A stretch of DNA of 64,000 bases from Veillonella magna DSM 19857 (GCF_000428745.1 NZ_KE386795.1:208692-272691); one strand, 5' to 3'; numbered from the stretch's first letter, positions 1 through 8,879 are shown. Notes: generated by a model not told the origin, from the sequence alone. Made by a program: numbers and translations.

Positions 1-35
1 TAAGCGTATTGAGTAAAAGGAAGGAGCGTCGATAG

Positions 36-485
36 ATGAAAAAATGGATAGTCCTTGCCGTAGTGGCTGCGGTTATCGTGGCTATTTGGCATAATTCGTG
101 GCAATCGGCCGATGTGTCGGATGGACTGAGCTTATTGATTACCCGTAAGGTACGATGGATCTTTAACGATTTAGGATTTCACTGGTCGGTAGCCTATACA
201 AACCATGTGCTGCGCAAAATGGCGCATGCCTTTGAGTTTATGTGTTTAGGGATTACCGCTTATATAGCGTTTTTGGTTATCGGGTGGCGTCGATACGGAC
301 GGTGGATAGGCACTTTGCTTCTTTGCATAGTCGTTGCTGCTACCGATGAGTATTTTCAATTCTTTAGCCCCGGCCGGGCACCGATGTGGCAGGATGTGGT
401 GTTGGACAGTGCCGGCGGCTTGGTGGGAATTATTCTGGCATCCGTAGTAGGCAGTGTATTTCGTTATATTACAGGGCGTAACTGA
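36..485 (+). CDS. VanZ-like membrane protein
   Basis: A 149-residue integral membrane protein of the VanZ-like family, several members of which are linked to glycopeptide resistance or envelope stress; the biochemical activity is not known. The hallmarks are visible: an RKMAHAFEF block near residue 61, a TDEYFQFFSPGR block near residue 103, and a DVVLDSAGGLVG segment near residue 120. There is a hydrophobic segment at residues 4-19 and two or three more across the rest. The ATG follows a clear AAGGAAGGAG site. It converges on the next gene with 13 bp between stops. The family call is good; the physiological role is open. Confidence 0.8.
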   Translation: MKKWIVLAVVAAVIVAIWHNSWQSADVSDGLSLLITRKVRWIFNDLGFHWSVAYTNHVLRKMAHAFEFMCLGITAYIAFLVIGWRRYGRWIGTLLLCIVVAATDEYFQFFSPGRAPMWQDVVLDSAGGLVGIILASVVGSVFRYITGRN

Positions 486-498
486 TAAATGCTTAGTT

Positions 499-2100
499 TT
501 ATTTTGTTTCGATATAATCGCCGATTTTCTGAATCAATTCCGACAGAGGAATGCCACTGCGGTGGGATACTTTTTCTAAAGTGGCTTTGCCGGCCATCAT
601 TTTCGCCATCGGCGTAGCGAGCATGGTAAACATGGGATGAATGGAAGGCATGTGTTTTTTCAAACCGTCGACTTTATCGAAGAGGTCAAACAGTTTGGTA
701 TCGCCGGTTAACGTAATGCCTTTCACGGTGCGCGTCACTTCGGCGGTATCAGTTTTGCCGGTATCTGCTTTGTCGGTTTCGTCGGTAGCATTATCGGCGG
801 TATCGGCGTAGGCAGTATCGCCGTGAACTTCATCGTCCCAGGTAAGCAAGGTACGGGAGCCTTCGAGGGAGCGAATGCGCGTGCAGTCCTGCATCATTTC
901 CAATACGCCTTTGAAGTTTCCTTGTTCATCGCGAACGGCGGTATAGATGATATAAATAAAGAGATCCGGTTTGTTAATCCAGAACTCGGCCTTGTCCTGT
1001 TCGCCGCTGCGGAATTTTTCGATAATTTCTTCCACGAGGTGAACGCTCTTGGCAGGGTGACAGTTCTTTACTTCGCGGCCGATGACATTGGCACTGCGCG
1101 GGAAAATGCGATGCTTCGTGTCGCTGTAGAATTTGACCAGTTCGTTTTCATCAACGTAGGAAAGGTCTACAGGCATGTGCTTGAAGAGAAGGTTAATGCG
1201 TTCCAAGGAAAGCTTGCCCGTGGCTACATCCAGCTCTTCTTCCTTGCTCGTGGTGCCGATATTGTATTTGCCGAGAAGGGCAGCCAGTTCATCCATAAAG
1301 CCCGCCGGTGCTTTTGTTTCGGTGTTGGCGGTTGTTACAGTATCCGCCGGTACCGTGCCGTAGAAGGGCGGTGTAGGGATGAGGGCAAAGCCGATTTCAT
1401 GATCGCCGCGGCTCATTACGGCAAAGTCTTCTTCGCTGAGAAGCTTAAAGGCAGTAGGCAGAAGGACTTCTTGTTCTTTGCCCAGCAAATCGCGGAAGTC
1501 GTCAATCAGTTTCGGCATGGCGGCTATAAATTCATCCGTAGTGTCTGTGGTCAGCAACGTGTAGGCGCGGCTGATGGATTCGCGTACAGTATCGTCGAAG
1601 GTCCACATAATTTTGGTGGGGCGATCAAAGCCATAGCGTTCCAACATGGGATACAGCTGATTCTGTTTACGCGATAGGTGGGTAGGCCATTGACGGAAGC
1701 GATCGAAGAGACCGAGCCACGGATTTTTGATGAAGTGCGGTGCCTGCAACAGTGCTTCCGCTTCGCGGGCCAAGTCTTCGGCGGCATTGATTTCCTGTTT
1801 GTATACCCAAAGCGGGTGATTTTTGGGGAATTCATTGTTGGCGCGTACGAGAATGCCGTCAAAGAGGGCAAGCAGGTCATCCATGCGATGGGTAATTTCT
1901 TCGTCCGTGTAGGTTCCCTTTAATTGTTGTTCGCCGTACGCGAATTCATCCGGTGTACAGGTGCCGATTTTTTCTTTTAACTGGGCACGCGCTTCCTCCA
2001 TAGTGTATTCGCCGGATAAGTATTTATCTTTAATAGTAATTAATGTAGTTAAGCGATCGGTGTCGGTAAATTTAAAATTCTTTTGTAATTCGTTATTCAT
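499..2100 (-). CDS. DUF438 / PAS / DUF1858 sensor-like protein
   Basis: A 533-residue soluble protein of the DUF438 type. The order is an N-terminal DUF438 helical domain (about residues 10-110), a hemerythrin-like helical region (about 120-235, with HLSRKQNQLYPMLE from H141), a PAS-like domain (about 305-415, including YVDENELVKFYSD and a conserved GREVKNCHP), a Thr/Asp-rich linker (about 426-455), and a C-terminal DUF1858 domain (about 460-530). Relatives are thought to sense redox or small ligands. From memory of the family, the second hemerythrin helix usually carries a His in an HDEIR-like block; here it reads MWTFDDTVRES, so metal binding may be altered. The ATG follows an AAGGAGG site. 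It is transcribed away from fapR. Confidence 0.8.
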   Translation of the reverse strand: MNNELQKNFKFTDTDRLTTLITIKDKYLSGEYTMEEARAQLKEKIGTCTPDEFAYGEQQLKGTYTDEEITHRMDDLLALFDGILVRANNEFPKNHPLWVYKQEINAAEDLAREAEALLQAPHFIKNPWLGLFDRFRQWPTHLSRKQNQLYPMLERYGFDRPTKIMWTFDDTVRESISRAYTLLTTDTTDEFIAAMPKLIDDFRDLLGKEQEVLLPTAFKLLSEEDFAVMSRGDHEIGFALIPTPPFYGTVPADTVTTANTETKAPAGFMDELAALLGKYNIGTTSKEEELDVATGKLSLERINLLFKHMPVDLSYVDENELVKFYSDTKHRIFPRSANVIGREVKNCHPAKSVHLVEEIIEKFRSGEQDKAEFWINKPDLFIYIIYTAVRDEQGNFKGVLEMMQDCTRIRSLEGSRTLLTWDDEVHGDTAYADTADNATDETDKADTGKTDTAEVTRTVKGITLTGDTKLFDLFDKVDGLKKHMPSIHPMFTMLATPMAKMMAGKATLEKVSHRSGIPLSELIQKIGDYIETK

Positions 2101-2182
2101 TATAAAACCTCCTTAGCGTAGGGATTATGTAGTACAATTCACGTGGCGCACGCTGCGCAAACAGTGTGCTGTTGTGATTGTC

Positions 2183-2211
2183 ATTATAGTGAAATTGAAA
2201 CATATTTTCAG
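2183..2211 (-). promoter_or_regulatory. Putative promoter for the DUF438 gene
   Basis: Read on the minus strand, CTGAAA (2211-2206) and a perfect TATAAT (2188-2183) are separated by 17 bp. This lies about 85 bp before the ATG of the DUF438 gene. Confidence 0.4.
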
Positions 2212-2273
2212 TAGCTGGGGATACATTTTGCGCAATAACTGTTTGGCAGGATGCACATAGGTTAAATTTGTGC

Positions 2274-2302
2274 TTGCATAAATGGACATAGTCGCATATA
2301 AT
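2274..2302 (+). promoter_or_regulatory. Promoter of the fapR-fab operon
   Basis: TTGCAT (2274-2279), a 17-bp spacer and TATAAT (2297-2302) form a near-consensus housekeeping promoter about 40 bp before the fapR ATG. No convincing FapR operator (the ATTAGTACC-type palindrome known from Bacillus) is visible, so autoregulation is possible but unproven. Confidence 0.65.
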
Positions 2303-2342
2303 TGGAATGAACTATTATTACTTGGTCATAAAAGGTGGTCTC

Positions 2343-2903
2343 ATGAGTCGGATAAAAAAACAAGAGCGCCAGCAGCAGTTGCGGGAAAAACTGAATAATA
2401 CGCCCTTTGTTACTGATGAAGAGTTGGCTGCCTTTTTTCAGGTAAGCGTGCCAACGATTCGTCTGGATCGATTGGAATTGGGGATTCCCGAATTGCGAGA
2501 ACGCATTAAGGCTATGGCAGAAGAGCATAGTCATGATACAATAGAGAACGAACGGGTAGAAGTGGTAGGCGAGTTGCTCGATTTAACAGCGGGCAAACAA
2601 GGCCTTAGTATGTTGCACACTACGGCGGATATGCTGGATGCCACAGGGTATGTGGAACCACACTTCTTATATGCCCAGGCCGATTCGTTGGCAAAAGCGG
2701 TAATCGGTATTCCCGCCGCCATTGCCGGCGTAGGCAATATAAAATATAAAAATCCTGTTGCGGCGGAATGTAATTTAGTCGCTAAGGCAGAGGTTGTTCG
2801 TCGTCGCGGTGACAAAGCATTCATTTGGGTGACGATTAAGGATAAGGTTAGAGAAGTGTTTCGGGCCAAGTTTATCATGGAGCCCGTAAAGAATAGGATG
2901 TAA
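2343..2903 (+). CDS. fapR: FapR, lipid-synthesis repressor
   Basis: Transcription factor that represses fatty-acid and phospholipid genes and is released by malonyl-CoA. The 186-residue product has an N-terminal DeoR-like helix-turn-helix (about residues 20-50, around VTDEELAAFFQVSVPTIRLD) and a C-terminal hot-dog fold that would bind malonyl-CoA. The length matches the family. I chose the ATG at 2343 because an AAAGGTGG site sits just before it; an ATG 36 bp upstream has no such site. It leads the operon and is followed after 5 bp by plsX, the classical fapR-plsX-fab order of Firmicutes, so the cluster is probably its own regulon. Confidence 0.9.
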   Translation: MSRIKKQERQQQLREKLNNTPFVTDEELAAFFQVSVPTIRLDRLELGIPELRERIKAMAEEHSHDTIENERVEVVGELLDLTAGKQGLSMLHTTADMLDATGYVEPHFLYAQADSLAKAVIGIPAAIAGVGNIKYKNPVAAECNLVAKAEVVRRRGDKAFIWVTIKDKVREVFRAKFIMEPVKNRM

Positions 2904-2908
2904 TACGG

Positions 2909-3937
2909 ATGAAAATTGCAGTAGACGCTATGGGCGGTGATTTTGCGCCGCTGGAAATTGTCAAGGGCTCCATCGAGGCAGTCAAGGCATTTCCTCACAT
3001 GGAGATCGTCCTTGTCGGCGATGAAGCACAGATTCATAAGGTGTTAAGCGAACACGGTGAAGCGGATAATCCGCGTATCTCTATTCACCATGCCAGTGAA
3101 GTCATCGAGATGAACGAGCATCCGGGTATTGCCTTACGCAAGAAGAAAGATGCTTCCATCGTAGTCGCTACACGGTTGGTACGGGAAAAACAATGTCAGG
3201 CCGTTATCGCTCCGGGCAGTACGGGGGCGGCTGTGGCGGCTGCGTTGTTTGGTCTCGGTCGTATCAAAGGCATTGACAGACCGACGATTGCAACGCCGAT
3301 TCCTACACCGGAAGGTGTAACGGTTATGCTCGATTCCGGCGCCAACTCTAACAGTAAGCCAAAGCACTTGGTGCAGGGGGCCATCATGGGGTATAACTAC
3401 GCCAGACTTATGTTTGGTAAGGAAAACCCGACGGTGGGACTTTTGAATATCGGTGAAGAATCGACGAAGGGCAATGACGTTGTATTAGCGACGTACAAAC
3501 TATTGGAGCAGCTTAAGACGATTCCCTTCAAAGGCAATGTGGAAGGCCGCGATATTCCAAAAGGCACCGTGGACGTTGTTGTCTGCGACGGTTTTGTAGG
3601 AAACGTGGTGCTTAAATTTGCGGAAGGTCTTGTAGGCGTTGTAACGCAATTATTAAAAGAAGGTATTAAAGAAAGCGGATTATTCGCAAAGCTTGGTGCG
3701 TTATTGGTATATCCGGTGTTTAAGAAATTGAAGAAACGGCTGGATCATACAGAAAACGGCGGGGCGCCATTACTGGGTGTTAACGGTGTTTTCATGATTT
3801 GTCACGGCAGTTCGCGGTCAAAGGAAATTTTGACGGCCATTAAGATTGCCGGCGAATTGGTGGAACGCAAAATCATTGAGAATATTCAGCATAGTATAGA
3901 AGAAGAAGGAGCAATTACCTATGACGATGTGGACTAA
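2909..3937 (+). CDS. plsX: PlsX, phosphate acyltransferase
   Basis: Converts acyl-ACP to acyl-phosphate, which PlsY uses to make lysophosphatidic acid; it acts on the cytoplasmic face of the membrane. The 342-residue sequence starts with the typical MKIAVDAMGGDFAP block, contains an APGSTGAAVAA region near residue 99, and ends with GGAPLLGVNG and HGSS motifs of the family. Length and start fit PlsX. No strong ribosome site precedes the ATG, suggesting coupling to fapR 5 bp upstream. Its last 17 bp overlap the start of fabH. Confidence 0.95.
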   Translation: MKIAVDAMGGDFAPLEIVKGSIEAVKAFPHMEIVLVGDEAQIHKVLSEHGEADNPRISIHHASEVIEMNEHPGIALRKKKDASIVVATRLVREKQCQAVIAPGSTGAAVAAALFGLGRIKGIDRPTIATPIPTPEGVTVMLDSGANSNSKPKHLVQGAIMGYNYARLMFGKENPTVGLLNIGEESTKGNDVVLATYKLLEQLKTIPFKGNVEGRDIPKGTVDVVVCDGFVGNVVLKFAEGLVGVVTQLLKEGIKESGLFAKLGALLVYPVFKKLKKRLDHTENGGAPLLGVNGVFMICHGSSRSKEILTAIKIAGELVERKIIENIQHSIEEEGAITYDDVD

Positions 3938-4916
3938 GCCGGTCGGTATTATCGGTACAGGCAGCTTTTTACCGGATAATGTGGTGACAAACCATGATTT
4001 GGAAAAAATGGTGGACACCAGCGATCAATGGATTAGAGAACGGACCGGCATCGAGGAACGTCGTGTTGCGCCGGAAGGTATGAATGCTTCGGACATGGCT
4101 ACGGAAGCAGCTAAGAAAGCATTGGACGCGGCCGGACTTACGGCAGAGGACATCGACTGTATCATCGTGGCTACGTTAACCGGTGATATGGCCATTCCGT
4201 CTACGGCTTGTATCGTACAGGCCAATCTGGGTGCCACCAAGGCGGCGGCTTTTGATTTAGGGGCTGCTTGTTCCGGTTTTGTATACGGTTTGATTACAGC
4301 CGGTAGCTATGTAAATATGAATATGTTTAAAAACGTGTTGGTTATCGGGGTAGAAGTATTGTCCCGCGTGTTGAACTGGAAGGATCGCGGCACATGTATT
4401 CTCTTCGGTGACGGAGCCGGTGCGGCCGTAGTTTCTACCGTTGAAGAAGGGTACGGCATGCGCGGTATGGATATGGGGGCTGACGGTACCGGCGGAATGT
4501 CCTTGAGTATTCCGTCCAGCGGTACGGCGATGGTGCCAAACGATCAGCGCATAGAAGAAGGCTTGACCTATATTCATATGAACGGTTCGGAAGTTTATAA
4601 ATTTGCAGTAAAAACTATGGGACGGACTGTGCTAAATGCACTGGAACGTGCTAATATGGAATTAGAAGAATTGGATTGCTTTATTCCTCATCAAGCGAAC
4701 CTGCGCATTATCGATTCCGCAGCGCATCGTTTGAAATTATCCGAGGATAAGGTATTTGTTAATTTACCGAAGTACGGTAATACGTCGGCGGCATCTGTAG
4801 GGATTGCACTGGATGAGGCAGTACGCTCCGGTTTTGTGAAAAAAGGCGATAATGTAGCATTTGCCGGATTCGGGGCCGGATTGACATGGGCCGGCTTAGT
4901 AATGAAATGGTGCTAA
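3921..4916 (+). CDS. fabH: FabH, beta-ketoacyl-ACP synthase III
   Basis: Starts fatty-acid chains by condensing an acyl-CoA primer with malonyl-ACP. The 331-residue product has the Cys-His-Asn triad of KAS III: C117 in GAACSGF, H257 in FIPHQAN and N287 in YGNTSAAS. The start overlaps the end of plsX by 17 bp and follows a GAAGGAG site located inside plsX, so the two are probably translationally coupled. The second ATG two codons later cannot be excluded. FabH primer choice sets straight versus branched chains, but that cannot be read from sequence alone. Confidence 0.96.
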   Translation: MTMWTKPVGIIGTGSFLPDNVVTNHDLEKMVDTSDQWIRERTGIEERRVAPEGMNASDMATEAAKKALDAAGLTAEDIDCIIVATLTGDMAIPSTACIVQANLGATKAAAFDLGAACSGFVYGLITAGSYVNMNMFKNVLVIGVEVLSRVLNWKDRGTCILFGDGAGAAVVSTVEEGYGMRGMDMGADGTGGMSLSIPSSGTAMVPNDQRIEEGLTYIHMNGSEVYKFAVKTMGRTVLNALERANMELEELDCFIPHQANLRIIDSAAHRLKLSEDKVFVNLPKYGNTSAASVGIALDEAVRSGFVKKGDNVAFAGFGAGLTWAGLVMKWC

Positions 4917-4927
4917 GGAGGAAAATC

Positions 4928-5872
4928 ATGATAAGGACTGATATTTGCGATTTGTTAGGTATTGAGTATCCTATACTGCAAGGCGGTATGGCATGGCTCG
5001 GAACTGCCGAATTGGCAGCCGCTGTGTCTGAAGCAGGTGGTCTTGGCATCATTGGTGCAGGTCACATGCCACCGGATGTATTCCGCAACGAAATTCATAA
5101 GTTGAAGGAACGTACGAGTAAACCTTTCGGCTGTAACATCATGTTGATGTCGCCGTTTGTAAAAGAAGTTATGGAAGTGGTTTTGGAAGAACGCGTACCT
5201 GTAATCACCACGGGTGCCGGTAATCCGAGTACCTACATTCCTCGTTTGAAGGAAATTGGTACCAAGGTAATTCCGGTAGTGGCTTCCGTATTGTTGGCGA
5301 AGCGCTTGCTCCGCGGCGGTATTGATGCAGTCATTGCGGAAGGTACCGAATCCGGCGGACACGTAGGCGAAATTACTACGATGTGCTTAATCCCGCAGAT
5401 TGTTGATGCCGTAAATGTTCCTGTTATCGCAGCCGGCGGTATTGCCGACGGTCGCGGCATGGCAGCTGCCTTTGCTTTGGGTGCGCAGGCAGTACAGATG
5501 GGCAGTCGCTTTGTTGTATCCGAAGAATGTATTGCACATCCGAATTACAAGGAAGCCGTATTAAAGGCAAAGGATCGCTCTACGGTTATGACCGGTTTGA
5601 CTACAGGACATCCGGTTCGCATTTTGGAAAACCTTTTGTCTCACCAGTACCAGGAACTGGAATTCAGCGGTGCGCCTAAGGAAGAATTGGAAAACCTCGG
5701 TGCCGGTACGCTTCGTCGTGCAGCTATCGAAGGTGAAGTGAAACACGGCAGCGTAATGATCGGTCAGATTTCCGGTATGCTTACCGATATCAAGCCGTGC
5801 GCTACGATTATTAAGGATATTGTTACCGAAGCAGAATCCGTTATTGGCGGTTTGCAGACGGTTGTCAAGTAA
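4928..5872 (+). CDS. fabK: FabK, FMN enoyl-ACP reductase II
   Basis: Flavoprotein that reduces trans-2-enoyl-ACP in the last step of each elongation cycle, in place of FabI. The 314-residue sequence has the FabK / nitronate-monooxygenase TIM-barrel pattern: YPILQGGMAWLG near the N terminus, EGTESGGHVGE with the family's catalytic-type His, then AAGGIADGRGMAAAFALGAQ and VQMGSRF for FMN phosphate binding. I chose the ATG at 4928, which follows AAGGAGG; reading further upstream would run into fabH. A second paralogue lies after acpP. No fabI is seen in the window. Confidence 0.93.
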   Translation: MIRTDICDLLGIEYPILQGGMAWLGTAELAAAVSEAGGLGIIGAGHMPPDVFRNEIHKLKERTSKPFGCNIMLMSPFVKEVMEVVLEERVPVITTGAGNPSTYIPRLKEIGTKVIPVVASVLLAKRLLRGGIDAVIAEGTESGGHVGEITTMCLIPQIVDAVNVPVIAAGGIADGRGMAAAFALGAQAVQMGSRFVVSEECIAHPNYKEAVLKAKDRSTVMTGLTTGHPVRILENLLSHQYQELEFSGAPKEELENLGAGTLRRAAIEGEVKHGSVMIGQISGMLTDIKPCATIIKDIVTEAESVIGGLQTVVK

Positions 5873-5887
5873 CATAGGAGGGTACCG

Positions 5888-6829
5888 ATGAAAACAGCAT
5901 TTGTATTTCCCGGCCAAGGTTCGCAGAAGGTAGGTATGCTTCTGGACCTGTATAAGGAATATGAAATCGTGCGTCAGCGTTTTGCCGAAGCAGACGAAGC
6001 CTTGGGGTATTCTATTTCCCAGCTTTGCTTCGACGGTCCGGACACGGAATTGGTGAAGACGGCCAATACGCAACCGGCGATTCTTACAGCCAGTGTAGCA
6101 TGTTATGAAGTCTTAAAGGAAAAAGGCTTTACACCGGATGTAGTGGGTGGACACAGCCTCGGAGAATACAGTGCGTTGGTTGCGGCCGGCGTACTTGATT
6201 TCAAGGATGCGGTATATGTTGTTCATAAACGTGGCGAATATATGCAGGATGCGGTACCGCTCGGAAAAGGGGCTATGGCAGCTATTTTGGCCTTACCTCG
6301 CGAAACGGTAGTAGACATTTGCGAAGCCGTTGACGGTGAAGTCGGTTCCGTACAGGCGGTTAACTTTAACTGCCCGGGACAGATTGTTATCGCCGGTGAA
6401 ACCGCTGCCGTAGAAGAAGCATCCAAACGCATGAAGGAAGCCGGTGCGAAACGTGCCGTTATGCTTCCGGTAAGCGCTCCTTTCCACAGTCGCTTGATGG
6501 AACCGGCAGCAGCTCGTCTTGAAGAAGAATTGAATAAAATCGCCATCCATGATGCAACTATCCCGGTGGTAGCTAACGTTACCGGCCAGATGGTAACATC
6601 CGGCGAAGAAATTAAAAAGCTCTTAGTCGTACAGGCAGCGCATCCGGTACTTTGGGAAGACTGCGTGGATACGATGGTGAAGAGTGGCGTGGAAGCATTT
6701 GTCGAAGTAGGACCGGGCAAGGTGTTGACCGGCTTTACGAAGAAAATTAACAAAGAAATGAAGCTGGCAAATGTAGAGGATGTAGCATCCTTGGCTAAAA
6801 CACTTGAATTTTTGCAAGGAGGGATATAA
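5888..6829 (+). CDS. fabD: FabD, malonyl-CoA:ACP transacylase
   Basis: Moves malonyl groups from CoA to ACP to supply FabH and FabF. The 313-residue protein has an N-terminal FPGQGSQ, the nucleophile elbow GHSLGEYSA with S90, and the catalytic His H200 in SAPFHSRLM. Length matches FabD. The ATG follows a GGAGG site 16 bp after the fabK stop. The downstream fabG starts 1 bp after the stop. Confidence 0.96.
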   Translation: MKTAFVFPGQGSQKVGMLLDLYKEYEIVRQRFAEADEALGYSISQLCFDGPDTELVKTANTQPAILTASVACYEVLKEKGFTPDVVGGHSLGEYSALVAAGVLDFKDAVYVVHKRGEYMQDAVPLGKGAMAAILALPRETVVDICEAVDGEVGSVQAVNFNCPGQIVIAGETAAVEEASKRMKEAGAKRAVMLPVSAPFHSRLMEPAAARLEEELNKIAIHDATIPVVANVTGQMVTSGEEIKKLLVVQAAHPVLWEDCVDTMVKSGVEAFVEVGPGKVLTGFTKKINKEMKLANVEDVASLAKTLEFLQGGI

Positions 6830-6830
6830 A

Positions 6831-7574
6831 ATGCATTTGGCAGGTAAAGTAGCATTGATTACCGGTGCGTCTCGCGGTATCGGTCAGGCCGTAGCGTTGG
6901 AAATGGCACGGGCCGGTGCGGATATTGCCGTAAACTACAGCGGTAGCGAAGCAGCTGCACAGGCTACGGTGGATCAGGTAAAAGCATTGGGCCGTAAGGC
7001 TATTATGGTAAAGGCCAATGTAGCCGATGCGGATGAAGTGGCAGCAATGGTAGAAGCTGTACAGGCTGAATTTGGTCACATTGATATTTTGGTAAATAAT
7101 GCAGGCATTACGCGCGATACATTGTTGATGCGTATGAAGGACAGCGACTGGGATGATGTAATTAACATCAATCTTAAAGGGGTGTACCTGGTAACCAAGG
7201 CGGTGTCCAAGCTGATGATGAAACAGCGTAGCGGTCGCATTATAAATATGAGCTCTGTAGTCGGTGTTACGGGTAATGCGGGACAAGCGAATTACAGTGC
7301 CTCCAAGGCCGGCGTTATCGGCTTTACCAAGACCTGTGCTAAGGAATTGGCCAGTCGCGGTATTTTGGTAAATGCTATTGCACCGGGCTTTATTCATACA
7401 GATATGACCGACGTGCTTCCGGAAAAGGTGAAGGAAGCTACGCTGGCGGCTATTCCGTTACATCGGATGGCTGAACCGAAGGAAGTAGCATCGGTAGCTG
7501 TCTTCCTGGCATCTGAGTATGCGTCTTATATTACGGGCCAAGTGCTGAATGTAGACGGCGGCATGGTAATGTAA
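6831..7574 (+). CDS. fabG: FabG, 3-oxoacyl-ACP reductase
   Basis: NADPH-dependent short-chain dehydrogenase that reduces 3-ketoacyl-ACP. The 247-residue product shows the cofactor motif TGASRGIG (11-18), NNAG (89-92), and the catalytic S142, Y155 and K159 in the SSVVG and YSASK blocks, plus the C-terminal DGGMVM end typical of FabG. I chose the ATG at 6831 preceded by AAGGAGGG; the alternative upstream start lies within fabD. Its sequence and position between fabD and acpP make FabG more likely than another short-chain dehydrogenase. Confidence 0.95.
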   Translation: MHLAGKVALITGASRGIGQAVALEMARAGADIAVNYSGSEAAAQATVDQVKALGRKAIMVKANVADADEVAAMVEAVQAEFGHIDILVNNAGITRDTLLMRMKDSDWDDVININLKGVYLVTKAVSKLMMKQRSGRIINMSSVVGVTGNAGQANYSASKAGVIGFTKTCAKELASRGILVNAIAPGFIHTDMTDVLPEKVKEATLAAIPLHRMAEPKEVASVAVFLASEYASYITGQVLNVDGGMVM

Positions 7575-7616
7575 GCCAATATATAGATAGAACAATGTGA
7601 AAGGAGGTGAATCCCA

Positions 7617-7853
7617 ATGACCACGTTTGATAAAGTAAAGGCGATCGTTGTGGAACAGTTAGGCGTTGACGAGTCTGAAGTTACCATTGATTCTACTTTC
7701 ATCGATGACTTAGGCGCTGATTCCTTGGATATCGTTGAATTGATCATGGCTTTCGAAGAAGAATTCAACGTAGAAATCCCTGATGATGTAGCTGAAAAAA
7801 TTAAAACAGTAAAAGATACGGTAGAATATATCGATTCTATCAAAGAAGCGTAA
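7617..7853 (+). CDS. acpP: Acyl carrier protein
   Basis: The 78-residue acidic carrier of growing acyl chains. S36 in the DSLDIVE motif is the phosphopantetheine attachment site, and the rest is the usual four-helix acidic sequence. It has a near-ideal AAAGGAGGTG ribosome site, consistent with the high expression expected of ACP. A strong hairpin follows the stop codon, which may set the transcript end or stability. Confidence 0.97.
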   Translation: MTTFDKVKAIVVEQLGVDESEVTIDSTFIDDLGADSLDIVELIMAFEEEFNVEIPDDVAEKIKTVKDTVEYIDSIKEA

Positions 7854-7867
7854 GACTGTGCACCGAT

Positions 7868-7890
7868 GGAGGGTGGTATGGCCACCCTCC
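7868..7890 (+). terminator. Intercistronic hairpin after acpP
   Basis: A perfect 9-bp stem, GGAGGGTGG paired with CCACCCTCC around a 5-nt loop, starts 14 bp after the acpP stop. No T-run follows it, so it is more likely an attenuating or mRNA-stabilising stem than a complete intrinsic terminator. Confidence 0.5.
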
Positions 7891-7922
7891 TGTCGGTATG
7901 CACCCAACAGGAGGAATTAATA

Positions 7923-8879
7923 GTGAAGCTCCCTGAACTTCGCATTGGCAATTTGGTGGCTAAGGTGCCCATTATTCAAGGCGGTATGGCGATCAGATTA
8001 TCTACGGCTCGTCTCGCAGCGGCTGTAGCAAATGAAGGTGGCATCGGTCTTATTGCGGCCTCGGGTATGCCATTTGACGAATTACGTTACGAAATTAGAT
8101 TAGCACGAAAATTATCACCTACGGGGATTATTGGTATAAATGCAATGGTGGCGGCCACCCAGTTTGCGGGTTTGGTTCGTACCGCTATAGAAGAAGGAAT
8201 TGACCTTGTGGTAGCCGGCGCAGGTTTTTCGCGTGATATGTTCGGCATGGGCAGAGAGTCCGGAACGCCTATCGTTCCGATTGTATCGTCTGCTAAGTTG
8301 GCTCGTATCTCCGAAGGGCTGGGCGCATCTGCGGTTATCGTGGAAGGCAGTGAAGCCGGCGGACATTTAGGTACAAACCGCTCTTCGCGTGAGATTGTAC
8401 CGGAAGTTGTAGCAGCAGTGAAGAAGATTCCGGTTATCGGTGCCGGCGGTGTACTTGACGGTAAGGACATCGTGGACATGTTACGACTCGGTGCCAACGG
8501 TGTACAGATGGGAAGCCGATTTGCAGCCAGCGTGGAATGCAATGCTTCGGATGAATTGAAGAAGATGTATGTACGCGCTACGGATCCGGAAGATATCGTA
8601 TTGATTCAAAGTCCGGTAGGATTGCCGGGACAGGCCATTCGCAACAAGTTTGCGGAAACGGTATTGGACGGTACGGTACCACCACCGACGGAATGTGATC
8701 GTTGTTTGAAACATTGTTCACACAAGTTCTGTATTATAAAAGCGCTCTCCCGCGCACAGCAAGGTGACGTTGAGACGGGATTGGTATTTTCCGGCAATAA
8801 CATGCGCAAGGTAGATGAAATCTTGCCGGTTAAGGAGATTTTTGCCCGTTTGAAGAAACAGGTTGCCGAAATAGAGTAA
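7923..8879 (+). CDS. Second FabK-like flavin oxidoreductase
   Basis: A 318-residue FMN TIM-barrel protein of the FabK / nitronate-monooxygenase family, clearly related to the upstream FabK: PIIQGGMAIRLS, EGSEAGGHLG with the catalytic-type His, GAGGVLDGKDIVDML and VQMGSRF are all present. It differs by a Cys cluster near the C terminus, CDRCLKHCSHKFC, absent from the first copy. I chose the GTG at 7923, which follows AGGAGG; an upstream ATG would read across the hairpin. It may be a second enoyl-ACP reductase, or an oxidoreductase with other substrates; operon position favours lipid metabolism. Confidence 0.8.
   Translation: MKLPELRIGNLVAKVPIIQGGMAIRLSTARLAAAVANEGGIGLIAASGMPFDELRYEIRLARKLSPTGIIGINAMVAATQFAGLVRTAIEEGIDLVVAGAGFSRDMFGMGRESGTPIVPIVSSAKLARISEGLGASAVIVEGSEAGGHLGTNRSSREIVPEVVAAVKKIPVIGAGGVLDGKDIVDMLRLGANGVQMGSRFAASVECNASDELKKMYVRATDPEDIVLIQSPVGLPGQAIRNKFAETVLDGTVPPPTECDRCLKHCSHKFCIIKALSRAQQGDVETGLVFSGNNMRKVDEILPVKEIFARLKKQVAEIE

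Noticed and set aside
823-1677. 284-residue open frame on the + strand inside the DUF438 gene
   Set aside because: It is antisense to a gene with clear domains, has no ribosome site, and its translation looks like no protein family.
2205-2342. FapR operator before fapR
   Set aside because: No palindrome resembling the ATTAGTACC-type site could be found by eye, so none is claimed.
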